Positions 41,569-49,751 are shown, numbered from the stretch's first letter. The stretch: 58,333 bases of DNA from Clostridia bacterium (GCA_017502165.1 JAFVVO010000003.1:1-58333); one strand, 5' to 3'. Numbers and translations are program-made. Notes: a model not told the origin generated them from the sequence alone.

Positions 41569-42744
41569 ATGAGCAAAAAGAAAATTTCGGTTTTTACCGT
41601 AGTGTTAACAGCATTAATCAGCTTTACCTGCGGTTTTTTAGTAAATAGCTATGCGGGCCTGGGCGTTGTGGGAGGAGTGTTTAACCTAAAGCAGTTAAGT
41701 ATTCTCACAACTGTAGGAAAGATAGTGTCTTCTTATTCCATTGACGAACAAAACGGGGATACGGTTCTTGATTATGCCCTTAAGGGCGTTGCCGCAAGCC
41801 TTAACGATCCCTATGCCGCGTATTTGACGGCTGAAGAGGTGGAAGAATTTAACCGCTCTACTCAGGGAATCGTTCAGGGAGGAATTGGTTGCACGCTGTT
41901 TCAGTATGACGGTAAAAATTATATTTCCCAGGTGTATAAAAATTTCGGCGCTGAAAAGGCGGGAATTAAAGCGGGAGATATTATTATTGCGGCAGACGGC
42001 CAAAACGTTGAAAATAAAAGCGTAAGTGAAATTTCCGAGCTTATTCTGGGTGAACCCGAAACTACGGTTAAGATTGACGTTCTGCGCGGGGATAAAAAGC
42101 TTTCCTTCGTTGTTGAAAGAAGTGACGGACAAAGGCAAATGACTGAGTATCAGCTTCTTGAAGGCAACCTGCTTTATGTTAAAATTCACGCGTTTCGAGG
42201 AAATGCCGCGGAATATTTTGAAGAGGCAATAAATTTTGCAAAGGAAAAGTCGGTTAAAGGACTGATAATTGATTTGCGCGATAATCCCGGAGGCGAGGTT
42301 AATTGCTTTGCTCAAATGGCAGATATTCTTTTGCCTGAGGGCGAATTCTTCTACGGGTTGACCAGAAACGGTGAAAAGGTTAATCCCTGCACGTCTGATG
42401 CGGAATTTTTTGACGTTGACGTAAGCGTAATTGTTAACGGCAACAGCGCAAGCGCCTCAGAGGCTATGGCAGGGGCACTCCGTGACATGATAGATGCCGA
42501 GATAGTAGGCACGAAAACTTACGGCAAGGGCGTTATGCAACGTTCCTACAGCTTAACCAACGGCGGAATGTTTAGGCTGACGGTGGCAAAATATTATCTG
42601 CCGAGCGGTGAATGCATTGAGGGTGCAGGTATTGAGCCTGAGCATAAGGTAGAGCTTCAGGATAATCTTGAAATAGAAACCTGGCGGCTTAATTCGGAAA
42701 ATGACCTGCAGTTGAAAAAAGCTATAGAGGTATTGACAAAATAG
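41569..42744 (+). CDS. S41-family C-terminal processing protease (CtpA/B-like)
   Basis: A 391-aa membrane-anchored protease: N-terminal helix (5-28), PDZ domain (about 100-185, GIGCTLFQYDGKNYIS and AGIKAGDIIIAADGQ) and an S41 catalytic core with VNGNSASASEAMAGAL (289-304; Ser295 the likely nucleophile) and TYGKGVMQ (Lys320). These enzymes trim proteins outside the membrane; Bacillus CtpB works in sporulation signalling. ATG 41569 follows AGGTGATTTA. The gene follows the PucR-type gene by 4 nt. Its end overlaps the promoter of the riboswitch-like leader. Confidence 0.9.
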   Translation: MSKKKISVFTVVLTALISFTCGFLVNSYAGLGVVGGVFNLKQLSILTTVGKIVSSYSIDEQNGDTVLDYALKGVAASLNDPYAAYLTAEEVEEFNRSTQGIVQGGIGCTLFQYDGKNYISQVYKNFGAEKAGIKAGDIIIAADGQNVENKSVSEISELILGEPETTVKIDVLRGDKKLSFVVERSDGQRQMTEYQLLEGNLLYVKIHAFRGNAAEYFEEAINFAKEKSVKGLIIDLRDNPGGEVNCFAQMADILLPEGEFFYGLTRNGEKVNPCTSDAEFFDVDVSVIVNGNSASASEAMAGALRDMIDAEIVGTKTYGKGVMQRSYSLTNGGMFRLTVAKYYLPSGECIEGAGIEPEHKVELQDNLEIETWRLNSENDLQLKKAIEVLTK

Positions 42745-42761
42745 AAAAAATCTTTTATTAT
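42733..42761 (+). promoter_or_regulatory. SigA promoter of the TM1266-ABC leader
   Basis: TTGACA (42733-42738), 17 nt, TATTAT (42756-42761), overlapping the S41 stop codon. Confidence 0.85.
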
Positions 42762-42767
42762 ATAGGT

Positions 42768-42906
42768 AATCAAAGTGAAGGACGCGTTCTGACACGGAGA
42801 GAAAATTAACCGCATCTGAAAACGAGGTTTCGTACTGAGTTTAAGTAAATGGAAATAAAAGTGTTTTTAATTCTCTTTACTGCTTTTGCGGTGAAGAGAA
42901 TTTTTT
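42768..42906 (+). promoter_or_regulatory. riboswitch-like leader with terminator before the TM1266-ABC operon
   Basis: A consensus promoter is followed by ~100 nt of leader and then a 15-bp terminator (42869-42883 with 42888-42902, TTTT loop, T6 at 42901-42906), then the RBS GGAGG of the first gene. The upper part contains candidate stems, among them TTCT/AGAA around GACACGGAG and AAAC-GAG-GTTT at about 42830. AGTAAA (42845-42850) can pair with TTTACT of the terminator's left arm, a possible anti-terminator contact. This layout is typical of ligand-controlled attenuation. I cannot match it to TPP, FMN, purine, ykkC, SAM or other classes. Confidence 0.65.
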
Positions 42907-42919
42907 ATTTGGAGGTACA

Positions 42920-43183
42920 ATGGAAAACAGAATCGGTGTTATCGGGATTGTGGTTGAAGATCCCAAAAAATCGGCTGATACGGTTAACGAGCTTTTAAGC
43001 GAATTTTCCGATATTATTATCGGAAGAATGGGTATACCGTATCAAAAGCGTTCAGTTTGCATTATTTCGGTTACCGTTGACGGCACAAATGAGAGAATCG
43101 GCGCCCTTTGCGGTAAGCTTGGCAGATTGGACGGCGTAAACGCTAAAAGCGTTCTTTCATCAAAAATATATAAAGGAGAATAA
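42920..43183 (+). CDS. TM1266-family ACT-like regulator (NikR C-terminal-like)
   Basis: An 87-aa protein: NRIGVIGIVVEDPKKSADTV, NELLSEFSDIIIGRMGIPYQ and GALCGKLGRLDGVNAKSVLS are typical of TM1266, an ACT/NikR-C fold annotated as the putative regulator of the iron-only hydrogenase system. No hydrogenase gene is nearby; it heads an ABC operon instead. ATG 42920 follows GGAGGTACA. Its role in this operon could be ligand sensing or regulation of the transporter. Confidence 0.82.
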   Translation: MENRIGVIGIVVEDPKKSADTVNELLSEFSDIIIGRMGIPYQKRSVCIISVTVDGTNERIGALCGKLGRLDGVNAKSVLSSKIYKGE

Positions 43184-43185
43184 AA

Positions 43186-44190
43186 ATGAAAAAACTTGTA
43201 GCTATCTTTTTAACCTTATTACTTTTTGTATTTGCAGGCTGCTCTCAGTCTCCTGCTGACGTTACGCCTACGCCTGACGCGCCCCAAAACACACCCACGG
43301 CAGAGGCGTACGTTGGAATCGATATAAATATCGGTGCGTTAAAGGGCCCCACAGGAATGGGCTTTTCAAAGCTTATGACTGATGCTCAAAATAATAAAAC
43401 CGCTAATAATTACGACATTGAGCTTTTTGCCAATCCCACGGATATTCCTGCACTTTTGAAAAAGGGCGAGCTTGATATTGCGGCAATTCCTACGAACCTT
43501 GCGGCTAACCTTTATAATAAAAATAACGGAAACGTTCAGCTTCTTGCTCTTAATACTCTGGGTGTTCTGTACGTTCTTGAAAACGGAAATACCGTTAACT
43601 CTATTAAGGACCTTGAGGGCAAGACGGTTTATGCCTTCGGTAAGTCGGCAACTCCCGAATATGCTCTTAAATACGTGCTTAAGCAGGAAAACGTTAACTG
43701 TGAGCTTGAATTCTTTGATGCTGAAACACTTAACACCATGGCCATGAAGGAAGAGGCGGATATTATGCTTGTGCCCGAGCCTCAGGTTTCAATTATTACT
43801 ACGCAGAATCCTAAATACAGAGTTGCTCTTGATTTTAACAAGGTTTGGAACGAGGCTTGCGATAATTCCGCACTTTTATCAATGGGTTGTCTTGCAATAA
43901 GAAAGGATTTTGCTCAAGAAAATCCTAAGGCAGTTGAAAAGTTCCTTGAGGAGTATTCCGCATCCGTTGCATTCGTTATTTCTAACGTTTCGGAAGCCGC
44001 TTCAATGATCGAGAGTCTTGGAATAGTTCCCAAGGCGGCTATTGCTAAGAAGGCAATTCCCAACTGCAATATCGTTGCGATTTACGGTGATGATATGAAG
44101 GAAAAAACTAAGGCATTTTTACAAATTTTATTTGAAAGTGAGCCTGCATCAATAGGTAATGCAGTGCCCGGTGAGGATTTCTATTATTAA
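43186..44190 (+). CDS. ABC transporter substrate-binding lipoprotein
   Basis: A 334-aa lipoprotein: signal peptide with lipobox FAGC (C19) and a type 2 periplasmic-binding fold (IGALKGPTGMGFSKLMTDAQ, KKGELDIAAIPTNLAANLY, LNTLGVLYVLENGN, GKSATPEYALKYVLKQ). The GALKGPTGMG pattern belongs to the NMT1/THI5-like/sulfonate-type group of importers; precise substrate unknown. The RBS AAAGGAGAA lies at the end of the TM1266 gene. With the permease and ATPase it makes a complete importer under the upstream leader. Confidence 0.85.
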   Translation: MKKLVAIFLTLLLFVFAGCSQSPADVTPTPDAPQNTPTAEAYVGIDINIGALKGPTGMGFSKLMTDAQNNKTANNYDIELFANPTDIPALLKKGELDIAAIPTNLAANLYNKNNGNVQLLALNTLGVLYVLENGNTVNSIKDLEGKTVYAFGKSATPEYALKYVLKQENVNCELEFFDAETLNTMAMKEEADIMLVPEPQVSIITTQNPKYRVALDFNKVWNEACDNSALLSMGCLAIRKDFAQENPKAVEKFLEEYSASVAFVISNVSEAASMIESLGIVPKAAIAKKAIPNCNIVAIYGDDMKEKTKAFLQILFESEPASIGNAVPGEDFYY

Positions 44191-44953
44191 AAACGAAGGA
44201 TTAAAAAAGACTTTAATTACTGTTTTGGTGGCAATATTCTGGATTGCAGTGTGGCAGGGAATTTACTTACTTGTTTCTGACGACCTGATTATTGCTTCAC
44301 CGATGGCAGTGCTTAACAGAATATTTGTTTTAGGCGCAACGAAAGATTTTTGGTTGGCGGTGCTTTACAGCGTTTTAAGAATACTTTTAGGCTTTATTTC
44401 GGGCGTTGTGTTTGGCGTTTTAATGGCGTCACTTTGCGCTTCAAGACTGCTTAATCAGCTGTTTGCACCCATTATTCTGCTTATTCGCGCTACGCCCGTG
44501 GCTTCCTTTATTATGCTTACGTGGCTTTGGCTTAAGCGTGATTCCATACCCGTTTTTGTGTCGTTTTTGATGGTTGTGCCAATAGTTTGGGGCAACGTGG
44601 CGACGGGAATTAAAGGCGTGGGCAAGGAATATAAGGATTTTGCCAAAATGTACAAAATAACGGGAATGAAGAAAATAAAATATTTATTTATTCCCAGCGT
44701 TTTGCCGCACTTTGCGTCCGCGGTGTTTACAAGCGCAGGCCTGGTGTGGAAGGCGGGGGTTGCGGCAGAGGTTCTCTGTCAGCCAAAGATTTCTATCGGC
44801 TCAAATCTGTTTGATGCCAGAAGCTTTCTTGATACCCTTGACGTTTTTGTGTGGACGGCAGTAATTATTATCATAAGTCTTATTTTAGAAAAAATAATAA
44901 AAACTCTATTAAAGCAAATTGAAAAGAAATTTGCTATAGCAGGTTTAACATGA
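44159..44953 (+). CDS. ABC transporter permease
   Basis: A 264-aa membrane protein with six hydrophobic segments and the EAA-type cytoplasmic loop (GIKGVGKEYKDFAKMYKITG), typical of BPD_transp_1 permeases of the nitrate/sulfonate/taurine (TauC/SsuC) family. It overlaps the end of the binding-protein gene by 32 nt if ATG 44159 is used. GTG 44171 is an alternative and no good RBS distinguishes them. Its stop overlaps the ATPase start (ATGA at 44950-44953). Confidence 0.88.
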   Translation: MQCPVRISIIKNEGLKKTLITVLVAIFWIAVWQGIYLLVSDDLIIASPMAVLNRIFVLGATKDFWLAVLYSVLRILLGFISGVVFGVLMASLCASRLLNQLFAPIILLIRATPVASFIMLTWLWLKRDSIPVFVSFLMVVPIVWGNVATGIKGVGKEYKDFAKMYKITGMKKIKYLFIPSVLPHFASAVFTSAGLVWKAGVAAEVLCQPKISIGSNLFDARSFLDTLDVFVWTAVIIIISLILEKIIKTLLKQIEKKFAIAGLT

Positions 44954-45501
44954 TAAGTATTAAAAATTTACGGGTAAAATTCAAGGATACCGTTATTGAG
45001 AATTTTAACCTTGAAATAGAGAAAAACGGCATTTATTGCTTGTTTGCGCCCTCGGGGGCAGGCAAAACAACCTTGTTAAATGCCGTAAGTAAGCTTATAA
45101 AATTTGAGGGTGAAATTAAGATTGACGGAGAGATCAGCTATCTGTTCCAGGAGGACAGGCTTCTTAATTGGTTTTCTGCAAGAGAAAACATAATGCTGGT
45201 TGAGCCCGACGAAGAAAAGGCTGAATATTATATGACTGTGTTCGGTGTAGACGAGTTCGCGGATAAGAAGCCTCAAGAGCTTTCCGGCGGAATGAAGCGC
45301 AGGTGCGCCCTTGTCCGCGCCCTTGCCTTTAAGGCGGATGTTTATCTTTTAGATGAGCCCTTCAGAGGACTTGATGAGCAGAATGCAGACCTGGTGCGCA
45401 AAGAAATAATTGAGCTTGGTAAAGAAAAAATCGTTATTGTGGTAACTCACGACGAGCTTGATTTAGAGAAGCTTAACGCACAGAGAATTACCTTGAATTG
45501 A
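44950..45501 (+). CDS. ABC transporter ATP-binding protein
   Basis: A short (183 aa) ABC ATPase with Walker A APSGAGKT (33-40), Q-loop FQEDRLLNW, signature LSGGM (111-115), Walker B VYLLDEPF (131-138) and switch His in VTHDE. It energises the adjacent permease, as in TauB/SsuB-type importers, but lacks their C-terminal extension. It starts inside the permease stop codon. Its 3' end overlaps the convergent gene at 45488 by 14 nt, and no terminator follows in between. Confidence 0.9.
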   Translation: MISIKNLRVKFKDTVIENFNLEIEKNGIYCLFAPSGAGKTTLLNAVSKLIKFEGEIKIDGEISYLFQEDRLLNWFSARENIMLVEPDEEKAEYYMTVFGVDEFADKKPQELSGGMKRRCALVRALAFKADVYLLDEPFRGLDEQNADLVRKEIIELGKEKIVIVVTHDELDLEKLNAQRITLN

Positions 45502-45871
45502 TTTTAGAAAGCTTTTCTTCGATAGTGTCAACGTACGGATGCTTTTCGAAGGCATTTGCTTGGTGATTATGGGCAGAGGCAGAATCGTTCTGATTTTCGG
45601 CTTTGCTTGCAAAATCTTCTTTCTTGGCAAAAGCAGGGGAAAAGTTATTTTGGCCGCTTGAACCCATAAAACCGCTTAATAAGCTCGAAAGCGCGTTACC
45701 GTTATCAGAGCTGAAAAGTGAGGAAAGGCTTGGCAAAACGTTCATAATACTACTTATTGATTGAATTCTGTTAGAAAAATTATCGGCGGCTTCAATGGCG
45801 TGTTTTATGCTGTTGAAGCCGTTTTTGTTTGTTAAAGTAAGTAAAATAAGTAACGTTGAAATATCAGGCAT
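45488..45871 (-). CDS. hypothetical protein, Ser/Asn/Ala-rich (127 aa)
   Basis: Starts at ATG 45871 after GAGGTGAGCCT. An N-terminal hydrophobic stretch (ISTLLILLTLTN) is followed by helical segments and a low-complexity tail rich in Asn, Ser and Ala. No domain is recognised. Such small proteins in spore formers often have sporulation-linked expression, but no evidence for that is in the sequence. It is convergent with the ABC ATPase gene (14-nt overlap) and divergent from the 93-aa gene at 46003. Confidence 0.5.
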   Translation of the reverse strand: MPDISTLLILLTLTNKNGFNSIKHAIEAADNFSNRIQSISSIMNVLPSLSSLFSSDNGNALSSLLSGFMGSSGQNNFSPAFAKKEDFASKAENQNDSASAHNHQANAFEKHPYVDTIEEKLSKINSR

Positions 45872-46002
45872 AGGCTCACCTCGAAATTAAATGGCTACGA
45901 AAAGTTAAACAGACTTTTGTGTGTTGCTTCGATTTCTTTGACTATTATAAAATATGCACTATTTTACGCAAACGTGCATAAATTTAATTGAGGTGATTTT
46001 TG

Positions 46003-46284
46003 TTGAAAAGAACTTTAAGGCAAAGTCAAAACGTAAGTGAAAAGGATTTGAATACCGAGCAAAAAAACCAACTTTATAAGCTTAAAAATATGGCAAAGCA
46101 GTATGAAGGTAAAAGTGAAAACGAAATCTTTAACGATTTATCCTCAGCAATTAAAAGAGGAAAGGCGGACGGCAGCCTGACGGATGAAAAAATTAACAAT
46201 CTTGCTTCTACAATTTCGCCGATGCTGAATCCTCAGCAGAAAAATAAGCTTTCTCAGCTTATGAAGATGATAAAAAATCAATAA
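46003..46284 (+). CDS. hypothetical helical protein (93 aa)
   Basis: A TTG start at 46003, 6 nt after AGGTGA, is preferred over the adjacent in-frame TTG at 46000. The product is charged and helical (SEKDLNTEQKNQLYKLKNMA, ISPMLNPQQKNKLSQLMKMI) with no named domain. The two segments look alike (LNTEQKNQLYKLKNM and LNPQQKNKLSQLMKM), suggesting an internal duplication. A bidirectional terminator follows. It is divergent from the 127-aa Ser/Asn-rich gene, and the pair may share regulation. Confidence 0.55.
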   Translation: MKRTLRQSQNVSEKDLNTEQKNQLYKLKNMAKQYEGKSENEIFNDLSSAIKRGKADGSLTDEKINNLASTISPMLNPQQKNKLSQLMKMIKNQ

Positions 46285-46293
46285 TGCAAATGA

Positions 46294-46338
46294 AAAGCTC
46301 TATTGACAGAAAAACTGTAATAGAGCTTTACTTTTTGT
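46294..46338. terminator. bidirectional terminator
   Basis: AAAGCTCTATT (46294-46304) pairs perfectly with AATAGAGCTTT (46319-46329) and encloses a small ACAG/CTGT stem. Confidence 0.8.
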
Positions 46339-47468
46339 TAAAGACTTTTTGCTATTTTTTCTATTGCGTTTAAGGTGGTGAAGATTTCTTTTTCTGTGTT
46401 AAAGATGCCTATGCTGAGCCTGACGGCACCTTGAGCTTGGGTGTTGAGAAATTTATGAACCAGCGGCGCGCAGTGAAAGCCGCCTCGGGAGGAAATACAA
46501 AACTGCTTATCGAGCACCTGAGAAATAACGTTAGAGTCGATATCGCGAACGTTAAAGGCAACGACACCGCTTTTTGCCTGCGAAGGAGAATAAACGGTAA
46601 CGCCCTTAATTGAGTGCAAGCCATTTATCAGCAGGTTGGCAAGCCTCGTTTCGTGAGCGTAAATTTTCTCTCTGTTTGCCTGCACAAAGCGGATTCCCGC
46701 TTCTACAGAGGCAATGTTTTGAACAGACATAGTGCCGCTTTCGAGATATTCAGGCATATCCTTCGGCTGAACCAAATCAAAGGATTTGCTTCCCGTTCCG
46801 CCAAATCGCAAGGGAGTTGGAAGCGGGGCGGAGGGGGAAATTGCCAAAATGCCGATTCCTTGGGGTCCGTAGAGACCTTTGTGGCATGCGCAACACAGAT
46901 AGTCAACGTGACAGTCGATTTTCTGAACGCCCGCACCCTGAGCACAGTCGGCTATCAAAAGCAAATTTCTTTTTGCACAAAGCTCGCTTATTTCCTTTAG
47001 GTTTTGAACAAAGCCCGTTACGTTGGAAACGAAATTTACGATAATTGCTTTCGTGTTCTTTTGAATTGCATTCTCAAAGCTTTCAATTCTTATTTTTCCG
47101 TCATCTTCGGGAAAAAGCACCGTATAATCGAGCCCGGAATTTGTTTTCATATATTCTAAAGGCCGAAGTACAGAGTTATGCTCGTATGCGGTGGTTATTA
47201 CGTGGTCATTTTCTGAAAAAAGTCCTTTTATAACTAAGTTTAACGAATCTGTACAACCAAACGTGAAAATTACGTTTTCTGTCTTTTCTATATTTAAGAA
47301 TTCAGCGGCGGCGCAGCGGGCAGAATATATGATTTCCGCCGCTTCTACCGCAGGTTTGTGTCCGCTTCTGCCTGCATTGGCAGAATAATATCTAAAAACC
47401 TCGTTGCTGCGCAGATACACTTCAGCCGGCTTTCTCAGTGTAGTGGCAGCATTGTCAAGATAAATCAT
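46338..47468 (-). CDS. EF2568-type aminotransferase class V (cysteine desulfurase-like)
   Basis: A 376-aa PLP enzyme: MIYLDNAATTLRKP, NAGRSGHKPA, the PLP lysine K197 in CCACHKGLYGPQGIG and the C-terminal GGFHCAPLVHKFLNT with the sulfur-accepting Cys. The 'HCAPLxH' block separates this EF2568-like subfamily from housekeeping IscS. The subfamily is linked to selenium or labile-sulfur traits. ATG 47468 follows GGAGCTATTT; an upstream ATG at 47501 lacks one. It is divergent from the DUF3343 gene, its usual partner. Confidence 0.85.
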   Translation of the reverse strand: MIYLDNAATTLRKPAEVYLRSNEVFRYYSANAGRSGHKPAVEAAEIIYSARCAAAEFLNIEKTENVIFTFGCTDSLNLVIKGLFSENDHVITTAYEHNSVLRPLEYMKTNSGLDYTVLFPEDDGKIRIESFENAIQKNTKAIIVNFVSNVTGFVQNLKEISELCAKRNLLLIADCAQGAGVQKIDCHVDYLCCACHKGLYGPQGIGILAISPSAPLPTPLRFGGTGSKSFDLVQPKDMPEYLESGTMSVQNIASVEAGIRFVQANREKIYAHETRLANLLINGLHSIKGVTVYSPSQAKSGVVAFNVRDIDSNVISQVLDKQFCISSRGGFHCAPLVHKFLNTQAQGAVRLSIGIFNTEKEIFTTLNAIEKIAKSL

Positions 47469-47537
47469 AAATAGCTCCATCTGCTTAAATTTGCTGCACA
47501 TAATATTATATTAAAATTTTTATTCGGAGGTTACATT

Positions 47538-47807
47538 ATGGAGGAGTTTATTATAGCAGTTTTTTCTTCAAGAACTCAGGTTACGTATTTTAATAAGGTA
47601 CTTACTACCGCAGGAATAAAAAGCGAAATTATTTCAACGCCGCGGGAAATTTTGATTGGATGCGGTCTATCGGTTAAATTTCCAAAGCAAAATATGGAAG
47701 CGGTCGGTCAAATTTACAACGATTTAATGCCTTCAAGCTTCGTGGGCTTTTACTTTGTTGAGTACAATAATTTCAGATATAGGGTTATAAGCAAAATAGG
47801 GAATTGA
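47538..47807 (+). CDS. DUF3343 protein (putative Se/S carrier)
   Basis: An 89-aa protein with the family core IIAVFSSRTQVTYFNKVLTT, REILIGCGLSVKFPKQ; Cys in GCGLS is the proposed thiol or selenium carrier residue. DUF3343 proteins often occur with EF2568-type desulfurases and selenium-dependent molybdenum hydroxylase genes. Here only the desulfurases are adjacent. ATG 47538 follows CGGAGGTTACATT. A promoter for the next gene overlaps its stop. Confidence 0.82.
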   Translation: MEEFIIAVFSSRTQVTYFNKVLTTAGIKSEIISTPREILIGCGLSVKFPKQNMEAVGQIYNDLMPSSFVGFYFVEYNNFRYRVISKIGN

Positions 47808-47832
47808 CAATTAAAAAATATTGTGTTAGCAT
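47804..47832 (+). promoter_or_regulatory. SigA-type promoter of the cysteine desulfurase gene
   Basis: TTGACA (47804-47809), 17 nt, TAGCAT (47827-47832), overlapping the end of the DUF3343 gene. Confidence 0.65.
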
Positions 47833-47862
47833 AAGCGAAAGAAAAATTGTTGGAGAATAATT

Positions 47863-48984
47863 ATGATTTATGCCGATTATGCGGCAACCACACCGCTTGA
47901 TAAAAGAGTTTTAGATAAAATGATGCCGTATTTTTCCGCAGAATTCGGTAATGCTTCAAGCTTGCACGAGGCAGGCAGAAAATGCGCCAATGCGGTGGAA
48001 AATGCAAGGCAGGAAATTGCAAGCATTATAAATGCCGATAAAAATGAGATTTATTTTACCTCCGGCGGAACGGAAAGCAATAACTGGGCGTTATTCGGCG
48101 TAGTGACGAAAGAAAAAAATCATATTATTACTTCAAGCATTGAGCATCATTCCGTCCTTAATGCCTGCAAGGAGCTTGAAAAAAGAGGCTGCACGGTTAC
48201 ATACGTTTCTGCAAATGAATCGGGAATAATTGATGCAGATGAAATTTTGAAGGCGATAACGCCGCAGACGGCGGTTATTTCCGTTATGGCGGCTAATAAT
48301 GAAATAGGAACTGTTCAGCAAATTAAAGAAATCGGCGCTATTGCAAAGAAAAACGGAACTTATTTTTTCACCGATGCAGTTCAGGCTATGGGCAAAATGC
48401 CCATTGACGTTAAAGAAATGAACGTTGACCTTTTAAGCGCTTCGGCACATAAGTTTTTCGGCCCCAAGGGCGTAGGTTTTTTGTATGCTCGCAAGGGAAT
48501 TAACCTTAATAACGTGTTTTACGGCGGTTCTCAGGAACGCGACAGACGTCCCGGCACACTTAATGTTCCCGGTATTATTGGAATGGCAGAGGCCCTTAAA
48601 ATTCAGATAAAAGAGCAAAAAGAGAGAGAAGAAATAGAAAAACGGCTTACAAAAATCATTAAAGACATCGTTTTTGAAAAGCTTTCGGGTGTTATTCTTA
48701 ACGGAGATGAAAACAAGCGTTTAAGCGGAAATCTTAATTTCAGCTTTGACGGAATTTCTGTTGTGGGTCTGACGATGCTTCTTGATTTAAGCGGTATTTA
48801 CTGCTCTGCAGGCGCCGCCTGCTCTTCGGGAAGCGTAACCTCATCGCATGTGCTTGAAAGCATAAGTAACGGCAAAGTCAAAGAAGGCTTAAGAGTTTCG
48901 GTAAGCTACCAAACTACTGAAGAAGAAGCAAAAATTATTGGCAATTCAATAGTTGAAAACGTAAATAAAATGAGAAATAAATAA
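47863..48984 (+). CDS. cysteine desulfurase NifS/IscS family
   Basis: A 373-aa PLP enzyme: YADYAATTPLDKRVL, EIYFTSGGTESNNWALFG, the PLP lysine K197 (SASAHKFFGPKG) and persulfide Cys C320 in CSAGAACSSGSVTSSHVL. It takes sulfur from cysteine for Fe-S clusters or thio-modified tRNA. In many Clostridia nifS is followed by a U-type scaffold or thiI/mnmA; none is seen here, as a terminator closes the transcript at 48987. ATG 47863 is preceded by GGAGAATAATT. Confidence 0.92.
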   Translation: MIYADYAATTPLDKRVLDKMMPYFSAEFGNASSLHEAGRKCANAVENARQEIASIINADKNEIYFTSGGTESNNWALFGVVTKEKNHIITSSIEHHSVLNACKELEKRGCTVTYVSANESGIIDADEILKAITPQTAVISVMAANNEIGTVQQIKEIGAIAKKNGTYFFTDAVQAMGKMPIDVKEMNVDLLSASAHKFFGPKGVGFLYARKGINLNNVFYGGSQERDRRPGTLNVPGIIGMAEALKIQIKEQKEREEIEKRLTKIIKDIVFEKLSGVILNGDENKRLSGNLNFSFDGISVVGLTMLLDLSGIYCSAGAACSSGSVTSSHVLESISNGKVKEGLRVSVSYQTTEEEAKIIGNSIVENVNKMRNK

Positions 48985-48986
48985 TT

Positions 48987-49027
48987 AAAATTGCTGTTGG
49001 AAATTACCAACGGCAATTTTTGTTTTT
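48987..49027 (+). terminator. terminator after the cysteine desulfurase gene
   Basis: AAAATTGCTGTTGG (48987-49000) pairs with CCAACGGCAATTTT (49007-49020), one G-U, then TGTTTTTT. Confidence 0.9.
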
Positions 49028-49109
49028 TGGAGTAAATAAATTTCATCAGGCAATAATAACTGTTGAATTAAAAGACAGAATGAATTGCAAAAACGAAAAG
49101 GTGATTTTT

Positions 49110-49565
49110 ATGGAATCAATACGCAGCTTTATTGGTACCGAGGTGTACTGTGAGGGTAAAATTATAGGAAGAATAACAGATTTTTTGATAAAAATTTCAT
49201 CTAAAGAGATTTCGGGACTAACCTGCATCTCTAACAGAGGAATAATCCGCGGAAAGTTTTTCGTTAATAAAGACGGTATTTTGCATCTGGATAAAAACGG
49301 TGCGGTGGTGGACAAGAAAAGCGTTAAATACAAAAAGAGCTTTAATGAGGAATATGCCGGCAGCGGTTTCGGAGTTCAAAAAGATAATGATTTTTTCTCC
49401 GGTAGCGTAGGGGACATTTATTTTAATCCCGTAACTCTCGAAATTTTAAGCGTAAGCGTTAAAAAAGGGTTTGTAGACGATTTACTGTTCGGCAGAGATA
49501 TAGTAAGTGTACAAGATATATCCATGACCGAAAAAGGTCTTATTATAGCTAAAAATGGGTATTAA
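49110..49565 (+). CDS. PRC-barrel domain protein
   Basis: A 151-aa protein with two PRC-barrel-like segments: RSFIGTEVYCEGKIIGRITD (about 4-50) and SVGDIYFNPVTLEILSVSVK with VDDLLFGRDIVSVQD (about 98-135). PRC-barrels occur in RNA- or photosynthesis-associated and sporulation proteins (YlmC/YmxH-like). ATG 49110 follows AAAGGTGATTTTT; upstream in-frame codons lack an RBS. A 48-aa membrane peptide gene follows 12 nt downstream. Confidence 0.72.
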   Translation: MESIRSFIGTEVYCEGKIIGRITDFLIKISSKEISGLTCISNRGIIRGKFFVNKDGILHLDKNGAVVDKKSVKYKKSFNEEYAGSGFGVQKDNDFFSGSVGDIYFNPVTLEILSVSVKKGFVDDLLFGRDIVSVQDISMTEKGLIIAKNGY

Positions 49566-49577
49566 GGAGGTGTTAAA

Positions 49578-49724
49578 ATGAAGGTAGTAGGAACGTCAAT
49601 GATGGTGATCAGCGGTGTAGCGCTCGGTATGGCGGCAGGAGCATATCTTGCAATGAGCAAGCCATGCGTGAGAAAAATTTACCGTTACGGAAAACGCGCG
49701 GCAAAGCAGATGCTTAATATGTAA
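49578..49724 (+). CDS. 48-aa single-helix membrane protein
   Basis: ATG 49578 is preceded by AAGGAGGTGTTAAA, one of the best RBSs in the window. The frame runs 48 codons: a hydrophobic, Gly/Ala-rich helix (SMMVISGVALGMAAGAYLAM) then a basic tail (KIYRYGKRAAKQML). This resembles short YtxH-like or sporulation membrane proteins. It is co-transcribed with the PRC-barrel gene. Confidence 0.7.
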   Translation: MKVVGTSMMVISGVALGMAAGAYLAMSKPCVRKIYRYGKRAAKQMLNM

Positions 49725-49728
49725 GAAA

Positions 49729-49751
49729 AAGTGCCGATTTTTTCGGCACTT
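49729..49751 (+). terminator. hairpin after the 48-aa gene
   Basis: AAGTGCCGA (49729-49737) and TCGGCACTT (49743-49751) form a 9-bp stem with a T-rich loop. There is no downstream T tract, so termination may be partial. Confidence 0.5.

Noticed and set aside
42768-42868. Known riboswitch class (TPP, FMN, purine, ykkC/guanidine, SAM, preQ1, glycine)
   Set aside because: None of the consensus strings of these classes is visible; only a GGAGAG and an ACGAG are shared by chance.
45488-45501. Overlap of convergent stop codons as a sign of a false gene
   Set aside because: Both genes have good RBSs and reasonable composition; a 14-nt convergent overlap is common in compact genomes.
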